DNA from: Arenibacter sp. 6A1
GTDB lineage: Bacteria > Bacteroidota > Bacteroidia > Flavobacteriales > Flavobacteriaceae
Direction: 5' to 3'
Assembly (NCBI RefSeq): GCF_012272855.1
Contig: NZ_JAAXCQ010000006.1
Location: 210,794-274,793, forward strand
Length of the DNA: 64,000 nucleotides
Shown: piece by piece, positions 19,001-26,805 of the stretch
How the letters are laid out: the number at the start of each line of letters is the position of its first letter
Numbering within the stretch: position 1 is the first letter of the stretch
Position numbers and translations under genes: made by a program
Notes under the pieces: model-generated
The model's database searches: none
What the model was told of the DNA's origin: nothing
What the model saw: only the letters and a program-made list of their open reading frames with translations

Positions 19001-21777
19001 TTGCCGTCGTCTGCTCTTAGATAACGTAGTTGTAACTGATCTCCTTCATCCCTAGGTCCTGTTATATGTGATAACGTTATTGTAGTAGATGAATTTGGAG
19101 GGATTAGAAGGGCATCGGTGCTAGCCAGTATCAAATTGTCTATACTATTAAAAAGTTGAATTTTTACCTTTACATAAGAGTTTTTACTGTTAAAAACAGC
19201 CGTTTCGATCTCCAGAGATTCTTCTAAGTTCATCGAACAATCAAACGCATAGAAGATGCCCTGATCTACTTCAGTGCCATAGGTTAGGGAAACGACTTCC
19301 AAACCACCGTCATTTTGACCGTCCCCGTTATCAACATCCTTGGTCACGGGATTTATGGTTACATCCCCAATGCGGTCCCATCCCGGTTCGCTACCGGTTT
19401 GGTTGAAACAGGAAGTGACCTGAGGTTGGCCAATAGTTATGTCATCAATATGGAAATTTCTGGAGGCATTTGTACTACCATCGGAAGTGGCTTTAAAGGC
19501 AATTCTGGTACCAGCCTTTCTGTAAGGGTTTAGGTCAATACTTTCCGAAGAATATCTTTGATAATCGGCGGTAGAAGGTAGTGTATAATCTAACTGGGTC
19601 CACTGGGTGGTGGTTACATCGCCGGTAAAAGCTGTTGTTATCCAAAGGGTCATCTCATTAGCATTAACAGTACCATATCTAAAGGCAGACAGGAAAGAGA
19701 GTTCTATATCATCGGTGGTTTCCATATCTAGAGAAGGAGAAATCAACCAGTTTTCCGTTGTACTACCATAATCCTTATTACTGACAATCCTAGCGTATTT
19801 TCCATTGACATCACTTCTATATTCCCATTTACTAGCCCCTCCAGCAACCTGTACGGAGGTCCATTGGCCCAAACTCCCTGCTTCAAAATCTTGTGAATGG
19901 GGGAGGCTAAGAAGTTCAATTATTTTAATGGAATCTATTCGCCAATTTCTAGAAGCGTTATTAGTACCATTGGCCATAGCTTTAAAAGCAATCGTGATTT
20001 GTCGGTTTTTATAGCTGGTCAGATCCAAGGTGATAGTACTGCTGGGAACTTCCCAAGAGGATGCTGGAGAAGGTAGTACAAAAGGTAACTGCGTCCAATT
20101 GGCGCTTGCAAGGTCCCCATTATAATCGGTAGAAACCAATACCTGTAGCTCGTTGGCGCTATTGGTACCATACCTATGTAGAAGGTCGAAGGACATTTGA
20201 ATATTGTTCGTCGTCGTCAGATTTATTTTTGGGGATAATAGCCAATCTTCATTGGTTTCCTTATTGCCTTTGAATTCTGCAAAACCATTACTATTGTAAA
20301 TTTGATGTGACCAATCGCTATTGCCCGAAACACTTACTGGAATCCAAGTGTCCAATCCATTTTTGAAATCCTGTTGCAATGGAATGCTAATAATTGTAGG
20401 TTCTGTACTTGCGACTATCCAAGATGGTCCTACGTCATTAATGTTGAGCGGATCTACAGCAGGTCCTTTTTCAGTAGCACTATATATGGTATATCCGTTT
20501 TTAGAAACTGGAGTTAAATTTGGATCAATAGCCGAGATGCCATTGGGTATAGGGGTAATACCAATATTCTGATATACCTTATTGGAGGCATAGGTTACGG
20601 TGGGTGTTCCGCCAAAAAACCCTATCTGTTCTTTATTGGAATTTTCATAAATGTAATTTCCCTTAATGGTAATATTGGAGGGTATAATATTTTTTGTGTT
20701 GCCCTGGCTGTCGGTTTCCCCATAATTGGTTCCTAAAGCTAAAGCATTATAATTTTTATTGGTTTGATAAATAATATTATCGGTAATGGTAATATTGTTG
20801 ACTCGCTCGTGCAAAGAAGAATCAAGATTTCCCGAACCAGCAGTAAGACTAATAGCACCACCATCGGTTTCTTTTGGTTTTGTTTGATGAAAGTAATTGT
20901 TCAGAATTTGATGATCTTCACCCCAAATGCGAAGGTCAACCCCATAGGGCAATGAACTGTCCGTATTTAAAAAGTAATTATCCTGAATCGTATTGTTACT
21001 ATAATGTCGACAGGTAACACTACCATGACAATTTAAAAAGGTATTGCCTTCTATTATATTGTAGCTGCTTTTAAGGGAGATAATTTCGTCCTCCCCATTA
21101 TATTCATAAAACAAATTACCGCGAATAATATTAGATCCCTTGAGGTTCTGTGGTCTTAATCCGGAACCAAAACGAATGGCCGATGAGCCGTTTCCAACTC
21201 CTTGATCTGACTTGAAAAAACAGTTTTCAATAAGATTAAAGGTGCCTGTACTGCCATCTGGAATATTACCATAAACTTTAATGCCGTCGTTTTCAGGACC
21301 TTTCGATTCTAGCCAACACGCACGTACGATACAATTTTTGGCTTCAGCCGTTCTAAAATAAATATACCGATGCTTTGAAACGCTTCCATTACTGATATTA
21401 ATCATTCTGACATCTTCTATGGTATTGTTTCCTTTTTTTATTAAGATAACCGTATCCTCATTCGAAGCATTGATGGAACTACCATTGAAATCGAACCCGA
21501 CTAATTTTACATAACTAGCGTTTAACACTATTCCTGCCGAACCGGTAAATATTGCTTTACCGGGATTTAAAGCTTTTATGGTAATAGGATTATCAGCAGT
21601 TCCCGATTGGGAAATATTTAAAATAAAATCGTCAGAATAGGTTCCGTTTTCCAATTCAATGACATCACCGGGTTGGGATGCTGAAATCAGGTTTTGTAAT
21701 AGATTGATGTTGTTTACAGTTTGACCGTAACTATTGTAAAATAAGAGTAGAAGTAGTAGGTTTATATAGTTTTTCAT
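16039..21777 (-). CDS. Giant secreted PL6-PL8 fusion polysaccharide lyase (glycosaminoglycan lyase) with T9SS sorting domain
   Basis: A 1912-residue protein with signal peptide (about 1-19). Residues about 20-450 form a PL6 parallel beta-helix with chondroitinase-B-type residues: Glu229 and Glu231 (calcium ligands), Lys236 and Arg257, the last two spaced 21 apart as in chondroitinase B (Lys250/Arg271). Two similar jelly-roll modules follow (about 460-620 and 620-785; both contain GTNNASRNWRID- or GSTNASRNFHID-type ends). A further beta domain (about 785-945) precedes a PL8 catalytic region (about 960-1740) with His1189, Tyr1196, Arg1249 and Glu1340, matching chondroitinase ABC spacing. The C-terminus has a Big-2-like domain and a T9SS type A sorting domain (YYPNPTT). 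It should cleave chondroitin or dermatan sulfate, or possibly hyaluronan, by beta-elimination outside the cell. Substrate specificity is inferred. Confidence 0.9.
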   Translation of the reverse strand: MKNYINLLLLLLFYNSYGQTVNNINLLQNLISASQPGDVIELENGTYSDDFILNISQSGTADNPITIKALNPGKAIFTGSAGIVLNASYVKLVGFDFNGSSINASNEDTVILIKKGNNTIEDVRMINISNGSVSKHRYIYFRTAEAKNCIVRACWLESKGPENDGIKVYGNIPDGSTGTFNLIENCFFKSDQGVGNGSSAIRFGSGLRPQNLKGSNIIRGNLFYEYNGEDEIISLKSSYNIIEGNTFLNCHGSVTCRHYSNNTIQDNYFLNTDSSLPYGVDLRIWGEDHQILNNYFHQTKPKETDGGAISLTAGSGNLDSSLHERVNNITITDNIIYQTNKNYNALALGTNYGETDSQGNTKNIIPSNITIKGNYIYENSNKEQIGFFGGTPTVTYASNKVYQNIGITPIPNGISAIDPNLTPVSKNGYTIYSATEKGPAVDPLNINDVGPSWIVASTEPTIISIPLQQDFKNGLDTWIPVSVSGNSDWSHQIYNSNGFAEFKGNKETNEDWLLSPKINLTTTNNIQMSFDLLHRYGTNSANELQVLVSTDYNGDLASANWTQLPFVLPSPASSWEVPSSTITLDLTSYKNRQITIAFKAMANGTNNASRNWRIDSIKIIELLSLPHSQDFEAGSLGQWTSVQVAGGASKWEYRSDVNGKYARIVSNKDYGSTTENWLISPSLDMETTDDIELSFLSAFRYGTVNANEMTLWITTAFTGDVTTTQWTQLDYTLPSTADYQRYSSESIDLNPYRKAGTRIAFKATSDGSTNASRNFHIDDITIGQPQVTSCFNQTGSEPGWDRIGDVTINPVTKDVDNGDGQNDGGLEVVSLTYGTEVDQGIFYAFDCSMNLEESLEIETAVFNSKNSYVKVKIQLFNSIDNLILASTDALLIPPNSSTTITLSHITGPRDEGDQLQLRYLRADDGNPVRRFSIDWATINGVFLNREVVPPALDPECAQGANVTPDIPLSAVTAQEGTAAEQVYNTLSDTYLGSIPSGQFQKQMKQALIDYDNLNITTDAYVVNGNNTSFKEAGPIVLAFARYLKFIDSNDTDIAEKASNVVALVSQQFCRGTILLDKNAYDFKYFSRPTMYLKDHLPDSIKDQFAYVLDAQTRNFKGFWGDFQKGQGYNTDWMYNMGEQMILYGIFRYPDNDEEKVRYMKGGKRFMERFLTYSDGTEDGVKPDGTGFHHWTAYDGYMYALTAAINIIEAFNDTSFQIEEEYYLVLRNAIYAQKMFSNDTQTRALSMAGRKPFLRKVTTGKEQISKLAISGGKIMGLATADPLLAGYHNRVWGSKPAFNYVNSTPFEEGFIQFNHGHFGVYRKDNWVAVMNGFSNYMWGSELYPTNNRYGRYQSYGTLEIIYPKGTALGENGFDADTWNWNYNPGATTIVLPWDKLHGERSRIDELQHKRFVGALALKNKGKEVGALEKNYGTYGIFTMDFQEMENQGFGTTFGPNSHNASFTFKKSNFAFDDFIVCLGSGISNNDNTHSTVTTLYQRLANTQSGATVNSSFFNTGDNSFSGTQDNWVISDYNTGFYVVSGSGELKIRKGNQQTPNENQTDPSAYHNNAIDTYTLGFIDHGTNPANAAYEYVIRPNATASDMQVIARKKPYMVLEKSSDRHVVKHHESAVWGYSLFQPSTALNHENGLIKGNDAPCLVMYQELDSEHILLAITDPDLGFESRSNQPALIKNIVLTLHGAWTLDKPSSEVSQLNITDSTTTYQFTVKNAMPVEVTLLKSKKVKKVHITPHSNRQIAVGETYDFNGFATPNNAANVNLVWSSNKKSVATVDQEGVTTAVAVGKATITLKDEGTGASDSVNVVVTSKNDQNSTPSTKRKSGIVYYPNPTTYTLTVQLNKKINSYTIYDYGNQVKLSESDLNSQEIEIIVEELMEGFYILNIWDEYGKKYSEQFIKE

Positions 21778-22026
21778 AATAGGTTGGTTTAATCTTTTAA
21801 ATTTTCTGCTAATACAATTTCTTGTTGGTAGGCTTTGTGGTAGGATGGAAGATAAGCCTTTTGTAGGCCGACCGAAATAGTGGCTTATTCAAGCTTTTAA
21901 TTGGGAAAAGAGCTTTAACTATTGTTAAGAAACAGGGTCGTAGATCAGTATTAAGATAAATGATAGGATGAAGTTTTTCATGGTGTTCTAATATTATGGT
22001 TAGCATTGTTTTACACTTTTTTTGGA

Positions 22027-22034
22027 CAAACCTA
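22027..22034 (-). promoter_or_regulatory. Candidate -7 box for the lyase gene
   Basis: Minus-strand TAGGTTTG matches TAnnTTTG. No TTG at -33 is seen, so this is tentative. Confidence 0.35.
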
Positions 22035-22197
22035 TTTGATTATAAAATTCCTGTTTTTTTTATAAATAAAGGGGGGGTATGGGGTGTTAAAAGAGGGGGA
22101 TGTTGTTCTATTTCAGGTAGTTTTTAAAAAATAAATGGCAGAAGCGTTGTTTGTTTTACAAGTGACACTGCCCAGAAGATATTTTAAGAATACAAAC

Positions 22198-22205
22198 TAT
22201 ATTTG
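22198..22205 (+). promoter_or_regulatory. Candidate -7 box for the LTA-synthase-like gene
   Basis: TATATTTG matches TAnnTTTG about 110 bp before the start codon. No TTG at -33 is seen. Confidence 0.35.
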
Positions 22206-22317
22206 TCAGATTAGATATCCTTAGGGCTTTAATGCTTTATAGCAATTATTTATATTGTAAATTTCAATCGAAAAATTAGCAGGCCTTACTGTATTAAGTC
22301 AATAATTTAAAGTTCCC

Positions 22318-24351
22318 ATGACCCTACATAATTTAAAATCTACCCTCTTAAAAGCTGTTCAATCCTTTAGTGTTTATGCTCTTATTGCGTTGTTTTATTT
22401 AGGGGTGGTTAGCGCACTAGAACTCCTTTTGTATAAGCTAAGTCATTTTTTGCCGGAGGGGTACTTGAGCCTGTTGAGCGCTAGTTTAATTATTGATAGT
22501 GTATTTTGGTTGCAATGGATTTTTATCCCCGGTCTTATTTTTATATTGATGTATGTGCTGCATCAAAAAGTAGCCAGGATCTTGATGGGTACGGTAATAG
22601 TATTGTTTTTCGCCATCCACATAGGGCTGATAAGTTACTATAATACATCTCTTGTTTTGCTTGGAGCCGACCTCTTTGGGTATTCTATGGAAGACATTGA
22701 ACAGACAGTAGGAGCTTCTGGAGGGGTGTCTTTAACTTCTGTATTGGGCTTATTAGTAATCCTAGGCCCGCTGGTGTGGGGACTTTATTTTATTCCTAGA
22801 AAATGGAAGGCTCATAACGCCATTGCTATTGCTTTACCTGTACTTTCCGCCCTGGTATATGTTACCGGAATTTTTAAAGTAGCAGCGAATCCTAGATTAA
22901 GCTCCGATTTTGCCAATAACTTGGTGACGAATAAATCTGAACATTTTTATAATGAAGCGTCATCATATTTTTTTGATAATGGTTATGAGGTCGATATTTA
23001 TGCCGATGACTATTTAGGAGGTTTTGAAGATTCGCATTTGGCCGGCTTAAAAACGATAGATTACACAAATGAAGCCTATCCTTTTTTACATTCTAGACCC
23101 CAAGACGATGTGCTTACGCCCTTTTTTAAACCAACTGCAAAAGCTCCTAACATTGTTTTTATGGTAGTAGAAGGCTTGGGTAGGGCCTTTACAAATGAAG
23201 GGGCCTATTTGGGGAATTTTACCCCCTTTTTAGATTCTTTGTCACAAAAAAGTCTCTATTGGAAGAATTTCTTAAGTAACGGAGGAAGAACCTTTGCGGT
23301 TTTACCCTCTTTAGTAGGGTCACTTCCCTTTGCCGAGAACGGGTTTTTAGAGCTTAGGGATAAGATGCCTAAAGAGGCCTCCTTATTGAGCATCTTAAAA
23401 AACCATGGGTATGAAACCGCTTTCTATTATGGCGGAGATGCTAGTTTTGATGGAATGAAAGGCTACCTTATAAAAAACGGGATAGATCATATCTATGACG
23501 AAGGGACATTTCCTAACACCTATAAAAAACTGCCTGCAAACAATAATTTCAGTTGGGGGTATAGTGATGGGGAATTATACCGCTATTATTTAAACAATCA
23601 GAAAGAAGATACTATAGGAAAGCCCCAGCTCAATATATTACTGACCGTTACTACACACAGTCCGTTTTTATTGAACAATATGCAGTTCTATAAAAAGAAA
23701 TTTGAAGAACGCTTGGATGTATTAGGATTCAATAAAGAAAAAAAGCAGCAATACGGCGTTTATGCAAAGCAGTATGCTACTATACTTTATGCAGACGATG
23801 CTATAAGGAATTTTATGGATGCCTATAAAAAACGGGACGATTATGAAAATACTATTTTCCTAATTACCGGTGACCACCGTATTCCGGAGATTCCTATGAG
23901 TACCAAAATAGACCGCTATCATGTACCTTTACTGATCTATTCCCCTATGTTAGAACGAACTGCAGAAATAGCCTCGGTTTCCAGTCATTTTGATATCGCA
24001 CCGAGCCTGTTAAATTATTTAGATAATAATCACCGTCTACAACTTCCTAGTCAGGTGAGTTTTATGGGTAGTGGTTTAGATACCATCCGAGATTTTAGAA
24101 ATATACATCAAACCCCCTTAATGCAGACAAAAACCGATTTGGTCGATTTTGTAATGGGGAACTACCATCTGAATGGAAACAACTTATTTGAGCTGGATGA
24201 GAATATGGGGGAGGTTTTAGTTGAAAATCCTGCAAAAAAGAAGGAGTTACAAGCAGCCTTTGAGGCCTTTAAAAGGCGTAACCGAAAAATCATAGAAAGA
24301 GCACCTTTAGTGCCCGATTCTATTTATAAAAAGTACAACGCCAATTATTAA
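22318..24351 (+). CDS. LTA synthase family (sulfatase-fold) membrane enzyme
   Basis: A 677-residue protein with several N-terminal membrane segments (about residues 18-40, 65-82, 88-108, 138-158, 168-186) and a C-terminal extracytoplasmic sulfatase-fold domain. Motifs are VVEGLGRA (metal Glu near 285), NGGRTFAVLPSL with the nucleophile Thr at about 325, and TGDHRIPEI with the metal-binding Asp-His. The family transfers phosphoglycerol or phosphoethanolamine groups to lipids or glycans. Bacteroidota lack classical lipoteichoic acid, so the acceptor is unknown; membrane-derived or capsular glycans are possible. Its stop codon overlaps the convergent operon end by 4 bp. Confidence 0.85.
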   Translation: MTLHNLKSTLLKAVQSFSVYALIALFYLGVVSALELLLYKLSHFLPEGYLSLLSASLIIDSVFWLQWIFIPGLIFILMYVLHQKVARILMGTVIVLFFAIHIGLISYYNTSLVLLGADLFGYSMEDIEQTVGASGGVSLTSVLGLLVILGPLVWGLYFIPRKWKAHNAIAIALPVLSALVYVTGIFKVAANPRLSSDFANNLVTNKSEHFYNEASSYFFDNGYEVDIYADDYLGGFEDSHLAGLKTIDYTNEAYPFLHSRPQDDVLTPFFKPTAKAPNIVFMVVEGLGRAFTNEGAYLGNFTPFLDSLSQKSLYWKNFLSNGGRTFAVLPSLVGSLPFAENGFLELRDKMPKEASLLSILKNHGYETAFYYGGDASFDGMKGYLIKNGIDHIYDEGTFPNTYKKLPANNNFSWGYSDGELYRYYLNNQKEDTIGKPQLNILLTVTTHSPFLLNNMQFYKKKFEERLDVLGFNKEKKQQYGVYAKQYATILYADDAIRNFMDAYKKRDDYENTIFLITGDHRIPEIPMSTKIDRYHVPLLIYSPMLERTAEIASVSSHFDIAPSLLNYLDNNHRLQLPSQVSFMGSGLDTIRDFRNIHQTPLMQTKTDLVDFVMGNYHLNGNNLFELDENMGEVLVENPAKKKELQAAFEAFKRRNRKIIERAPLVPDSIYKKYNANY

Positions 24352-25511
24352 TTCTTTTTAGCGAATTCCATTTCGTTTTCCAAAATCTCGGTAACCATTG
24401 GTTTGTAAAAATTCCAAAAGAAACTACCGCGTTCCAAAGGGTCCCGATCATCAAAGAAAAATCCTTTAAAAAATCCGACCCCTTTAAAATAAGAGCTGTT
24501 TAAGTTAATGGGATTATCGCTAAAGTCGCCCGAAAAGTAGAAAAAACGATAGTCGTCTCCTAAATGTCGGGTAACTGCTGGAAAGGTTTCCGGAATATTA
24601 TAGGCAGCCAATTCTTTTTTTCCTTCGGGTAATAGGCTTATTTGAAAAGAGGCATCCACAGTATTCACTTCTAAATTAGGCACCATAACGTCGAACCAAA
24701 AGGGGTACTTTGTTTTTTCGGGCAAATGCCAATTTGCTTGTCCCTGGGGAGTAGCGTGTATGTAGGGTAATGCATTCTCTACATGTCTTCCCTCTTCTAA
24801 AACAACTACTTGATCGCTATCATTAACAAAAACCAGGCCGGCACGGGTAAAGGGCCATTCTCCGTTATGGGATTTTTTGTAATTAGCAATTAACCAGCTA
24901 GGGATTTCTAAGTTTATACTAGGGTCCAGATTATTAAAGTACCTGCCTGTCCAACCAGTCCATTGTAATTGGAACAATTTTTCGAACTTCCTGCGGTTTT
25001 CGTTACGGGTAGGGGAGCCTATGGTATTAAATTCGGTGATTATGAGTTTATGACGTTCTTTCATAGCCTCTAAAAAACTAAGGTCCTCATCACTTAACCC
25101 TCCATAAAGCATCCCGGAACGGGCACTGATTTCTCCTTCCTTATACCATTCATTATTATATATTCCATAAGTATCCGTAAAATAAGCCAAATCGGCATCG
25201 GCGCTCAATTTTTTTAATTGTGCCTTTGAAAAACGCTCTAGCCCCTTTAGCTGAAACTCTTCATTTTTTAAGGGAAAAAATCCAAAATAGTCTTTGTTTA
25301 TCTTATAGGGTTTATCGGTGGTTTTAGTATATCGGTTATTGTTTAAAACCCAATTTAAAGATATGTGCTCTTGTCCTTTGGAGGTTAAAACGGTTTTGTC
25401 TACAACGGCTATCACCAACTTTTTTTTAGGCGTAACTAGCCAACCTACCCACATGGCGATGGGAGTTACAATAACTAGAATAAGTAATATACTTAAGATT
25501 TTTTTTGCCAT
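24348..25511 (-). CDS. Membrane-anchored periplasmic protein of unknown function in a polysaccharide operon
   Basis: A 387-residue protein with a single N-terminal membrane anchor (about 5-26; ILSILLILVIVTPIAMWVGW) and a long extracytoplasmic part. That part contains ADADLAYFTDTYGIY, KLIITEFNTIGSPT and PFWFDVMVPNLEV, a pattern that loosely suggests an alpha/beta or TIM-barrel glycan-active fold. No family could be named. It is the last gene of the operon, 5 bp after the YaiO-like gene, so a role in processing or exporting the operon's polysaccharide is inferred. Equivalent to no recognised PgaB or BcsZ protein. Confidence 0.7.
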   Translation of the reverse strand: MAKKILSILLILVIVTPIAMWVGWLVTPKKKLVIAVVDKTVLTSKGQEHISLNWVLNNNRYTKTTDKPYKINKDYFGFFPLKNEEFQLKGLERFSKAQLKKLSADADLAYFTDTYGIYNNEWYKEGEISARSGMLYGGLSDEDLSFLEAMKERHKLIITEFNTIGSPTRNENRRKFEKLFQLQWTGWTGRYFNNLDPSINLEIPSWLIANYKKSHNGEWPFTRAGLVFVNDSDQVVVLEEGRHVENALPYIHATPQGQANWHLPEKTKYPFWFDVMVPNLEVNTVDASFQISLLPEGKKELAAYNIPETFPAVTRHLGDDYRFFYFSGDFSDNPINLNSSYFKGVGFFKGFFFDDRDPLERGSFFWNFYKPMVTEILENEMEFAKKN

Positions 25512-25516
25512 AATTT

Positions 25517-26776
25517 TTAAAATCGCTTACTATATCCAATGCTTAGAGATAGTTGGTTGCCTCTGGTTTCTGGAGCGTATTCCTGGTTTTCTAAAGAAGC
25601 CTGAAAACTAAATACATTAGTGTCCCAAAGCAGTTTTCGGTAGCCTAAGGCCATATTGATAGATTTCAGTTTATAAATATTCTCCGGATCAAAGGAAACA
25701 CTGTTGGCGTTATCGTCTGGTGAAATCCCTGTGCCTATTTTAAAGCTAAGGTAGTCGTCTGCCCCCCCTAAATAATAGCGGGTTGTGAAGGAATAGGAGT
25801 GTGAAATAGCATTGGGAGAAGGTGTTAGGTAGGTTCTTAAATTAAACCAATAACTTTTATAATATTTACCGACTCCAACCGTATAGATCCAAGTACTTCC
25901 CGAAAAGGCTAAAAAACGAAACCCTGCGTCAGCTTCAAAGGCAGCAGGAAGATTGGCATACAAGGAGAAGCCAGCTCGGTAGCGAGGAAAAATACCCTTG
26001 TTCTCAGAAATCCCACCACTGACATAAGCATAAAACAGATCTGATATTCTCGGGTATGCATCCACCTCAAATTGTGCGCCGTTAGTCGTAAATCTATTGG
26101 CATAATTGAAACGGGCAGCCACAGAACCGAGTTTGGTCTGCCTGCCATAATTGATACTGGCCATATGCCATGGATCATCAAATCGCTTATCGAAATAAAT
26201 GAAATCATAGCTAAGACCAAAACTGTTTTTGGCAGCGGAACTATTCACACTGCCCAATAAACTTCGGGCCTCGGTGAATTTAGGGTTGACTTTAAGTAAT
26301 TGGTCTATGACGCCTCGAGATTCATCAAAACGTTTTAAATCTTTTAAAACTTTAGCCTTTAAAAGCCCTAGTTTCTCGGATTTTGGATGTTTTTCTAAGC
26401 CCGTGTTTACAATGGATAAGCTTTTCCGGGAATCGGAATTCCAATATTCAAGGTTAGCATAAGCAAGGGAGGCGTCTTCATGACCAGGTTCTTTTTGTAA
26501 AATTTCCTCAAAAACCATTCGTGCCTTAGGAAGGCTATCGCTAAAGGTGTACAGTCTGCCTAAAAAGACACTGACTTCTAAATAATCCGGACTTTTAGCC
26601 AAGGCTTGTTTTAGTAAGGCGATGGCTTTTCCATAATTGTCTTCATCAAAAGCAGCTGTCCTGGCTTTGGTGTACAATTCATCAGTAGATAGTTCCGTTT
26701 GTGCAGTCAACATTAGAGAATTGAAGACAAATAGAAAAGGTAAAAGAATTTTAAGTTTTAAATGTTGTTTTAGCAT
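25517..26776 (-). CDS. YaiO-family outer-membrane beta-barrel protein with TPR region
   Basis: The start at 26776 (MLKQHLKLKILLPFLFVFNS, cleavage after LTAQ region) gives a signal peptide; the frame is open upstream to 26908 but would overlap the GT2 gene. TPR-like helices follow (about 30-170; ALAKSPDYLEVSVFLGRLY, HPKSEKLGLLKAKVLKDL). After that comes a barrel of about 250 residues with alternating strands (SYDFIYFDKRFDDPW, RFNYANRFTTNG, SFTTRYYLGGADDY), ending SLSIGYSKRF with a terminal Phe. YaiO-type barrels accompany exopolysaccharide genes and may form an export pore, like PgaA with its TPRs. Confidence 0.85.
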   Translation of the reverse strand: MLKQHLKLKILLPFLFVFNSLMLTAQTELSTDELYTKARTAAFDEDNYGKAIALLKQALAKSPDYLEVSVFLGRLYTFSDSLPKARMVFEEILQKEPGHEDASLAYANLEYWNSDSRKSLSIVNTGLEKHPKSEKLGLLKAKVLKDLKRFDESRGVIDQLLKVNPKFTEARSLLGSVNSSAAKNSFGLSYDFIYFDKRFDDPWHMASINYGRQTKLGSVAARFNYANRFTTNGAQFEVDAYPRISDLFYAYVSGGISENKGIFPRYRAGFSLYANLPAAFEADAGFRFLAFSGSTWIYTVGVGKYYKSYWFNLRTYLTPSPNAISHSYSFTTRYYLGGADDYLSFKIGTGISPDDNANSVSFDPENIYKLKSINMALGYRKLLWDTNVFSFQASLENQEYAPETRGNQLSLSIGYSKRF

Positions 26777-26805
26777 ATCTAAGAATAAAAATCGTTGAAA
26801 TCGAA

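Larger units (their letters stand above)
21778..22317. other. Divergent intergenic region between the lyase and the LTA-synthase-like gene
   Basis: 540 bp of AT-rich DNA with one -7-like box for each direction (22027-22034 minus, 22198-22205 plus). The lyase would have a leader of about 245 nt. No gene or repeat was recognised. Confidence 0.5.
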
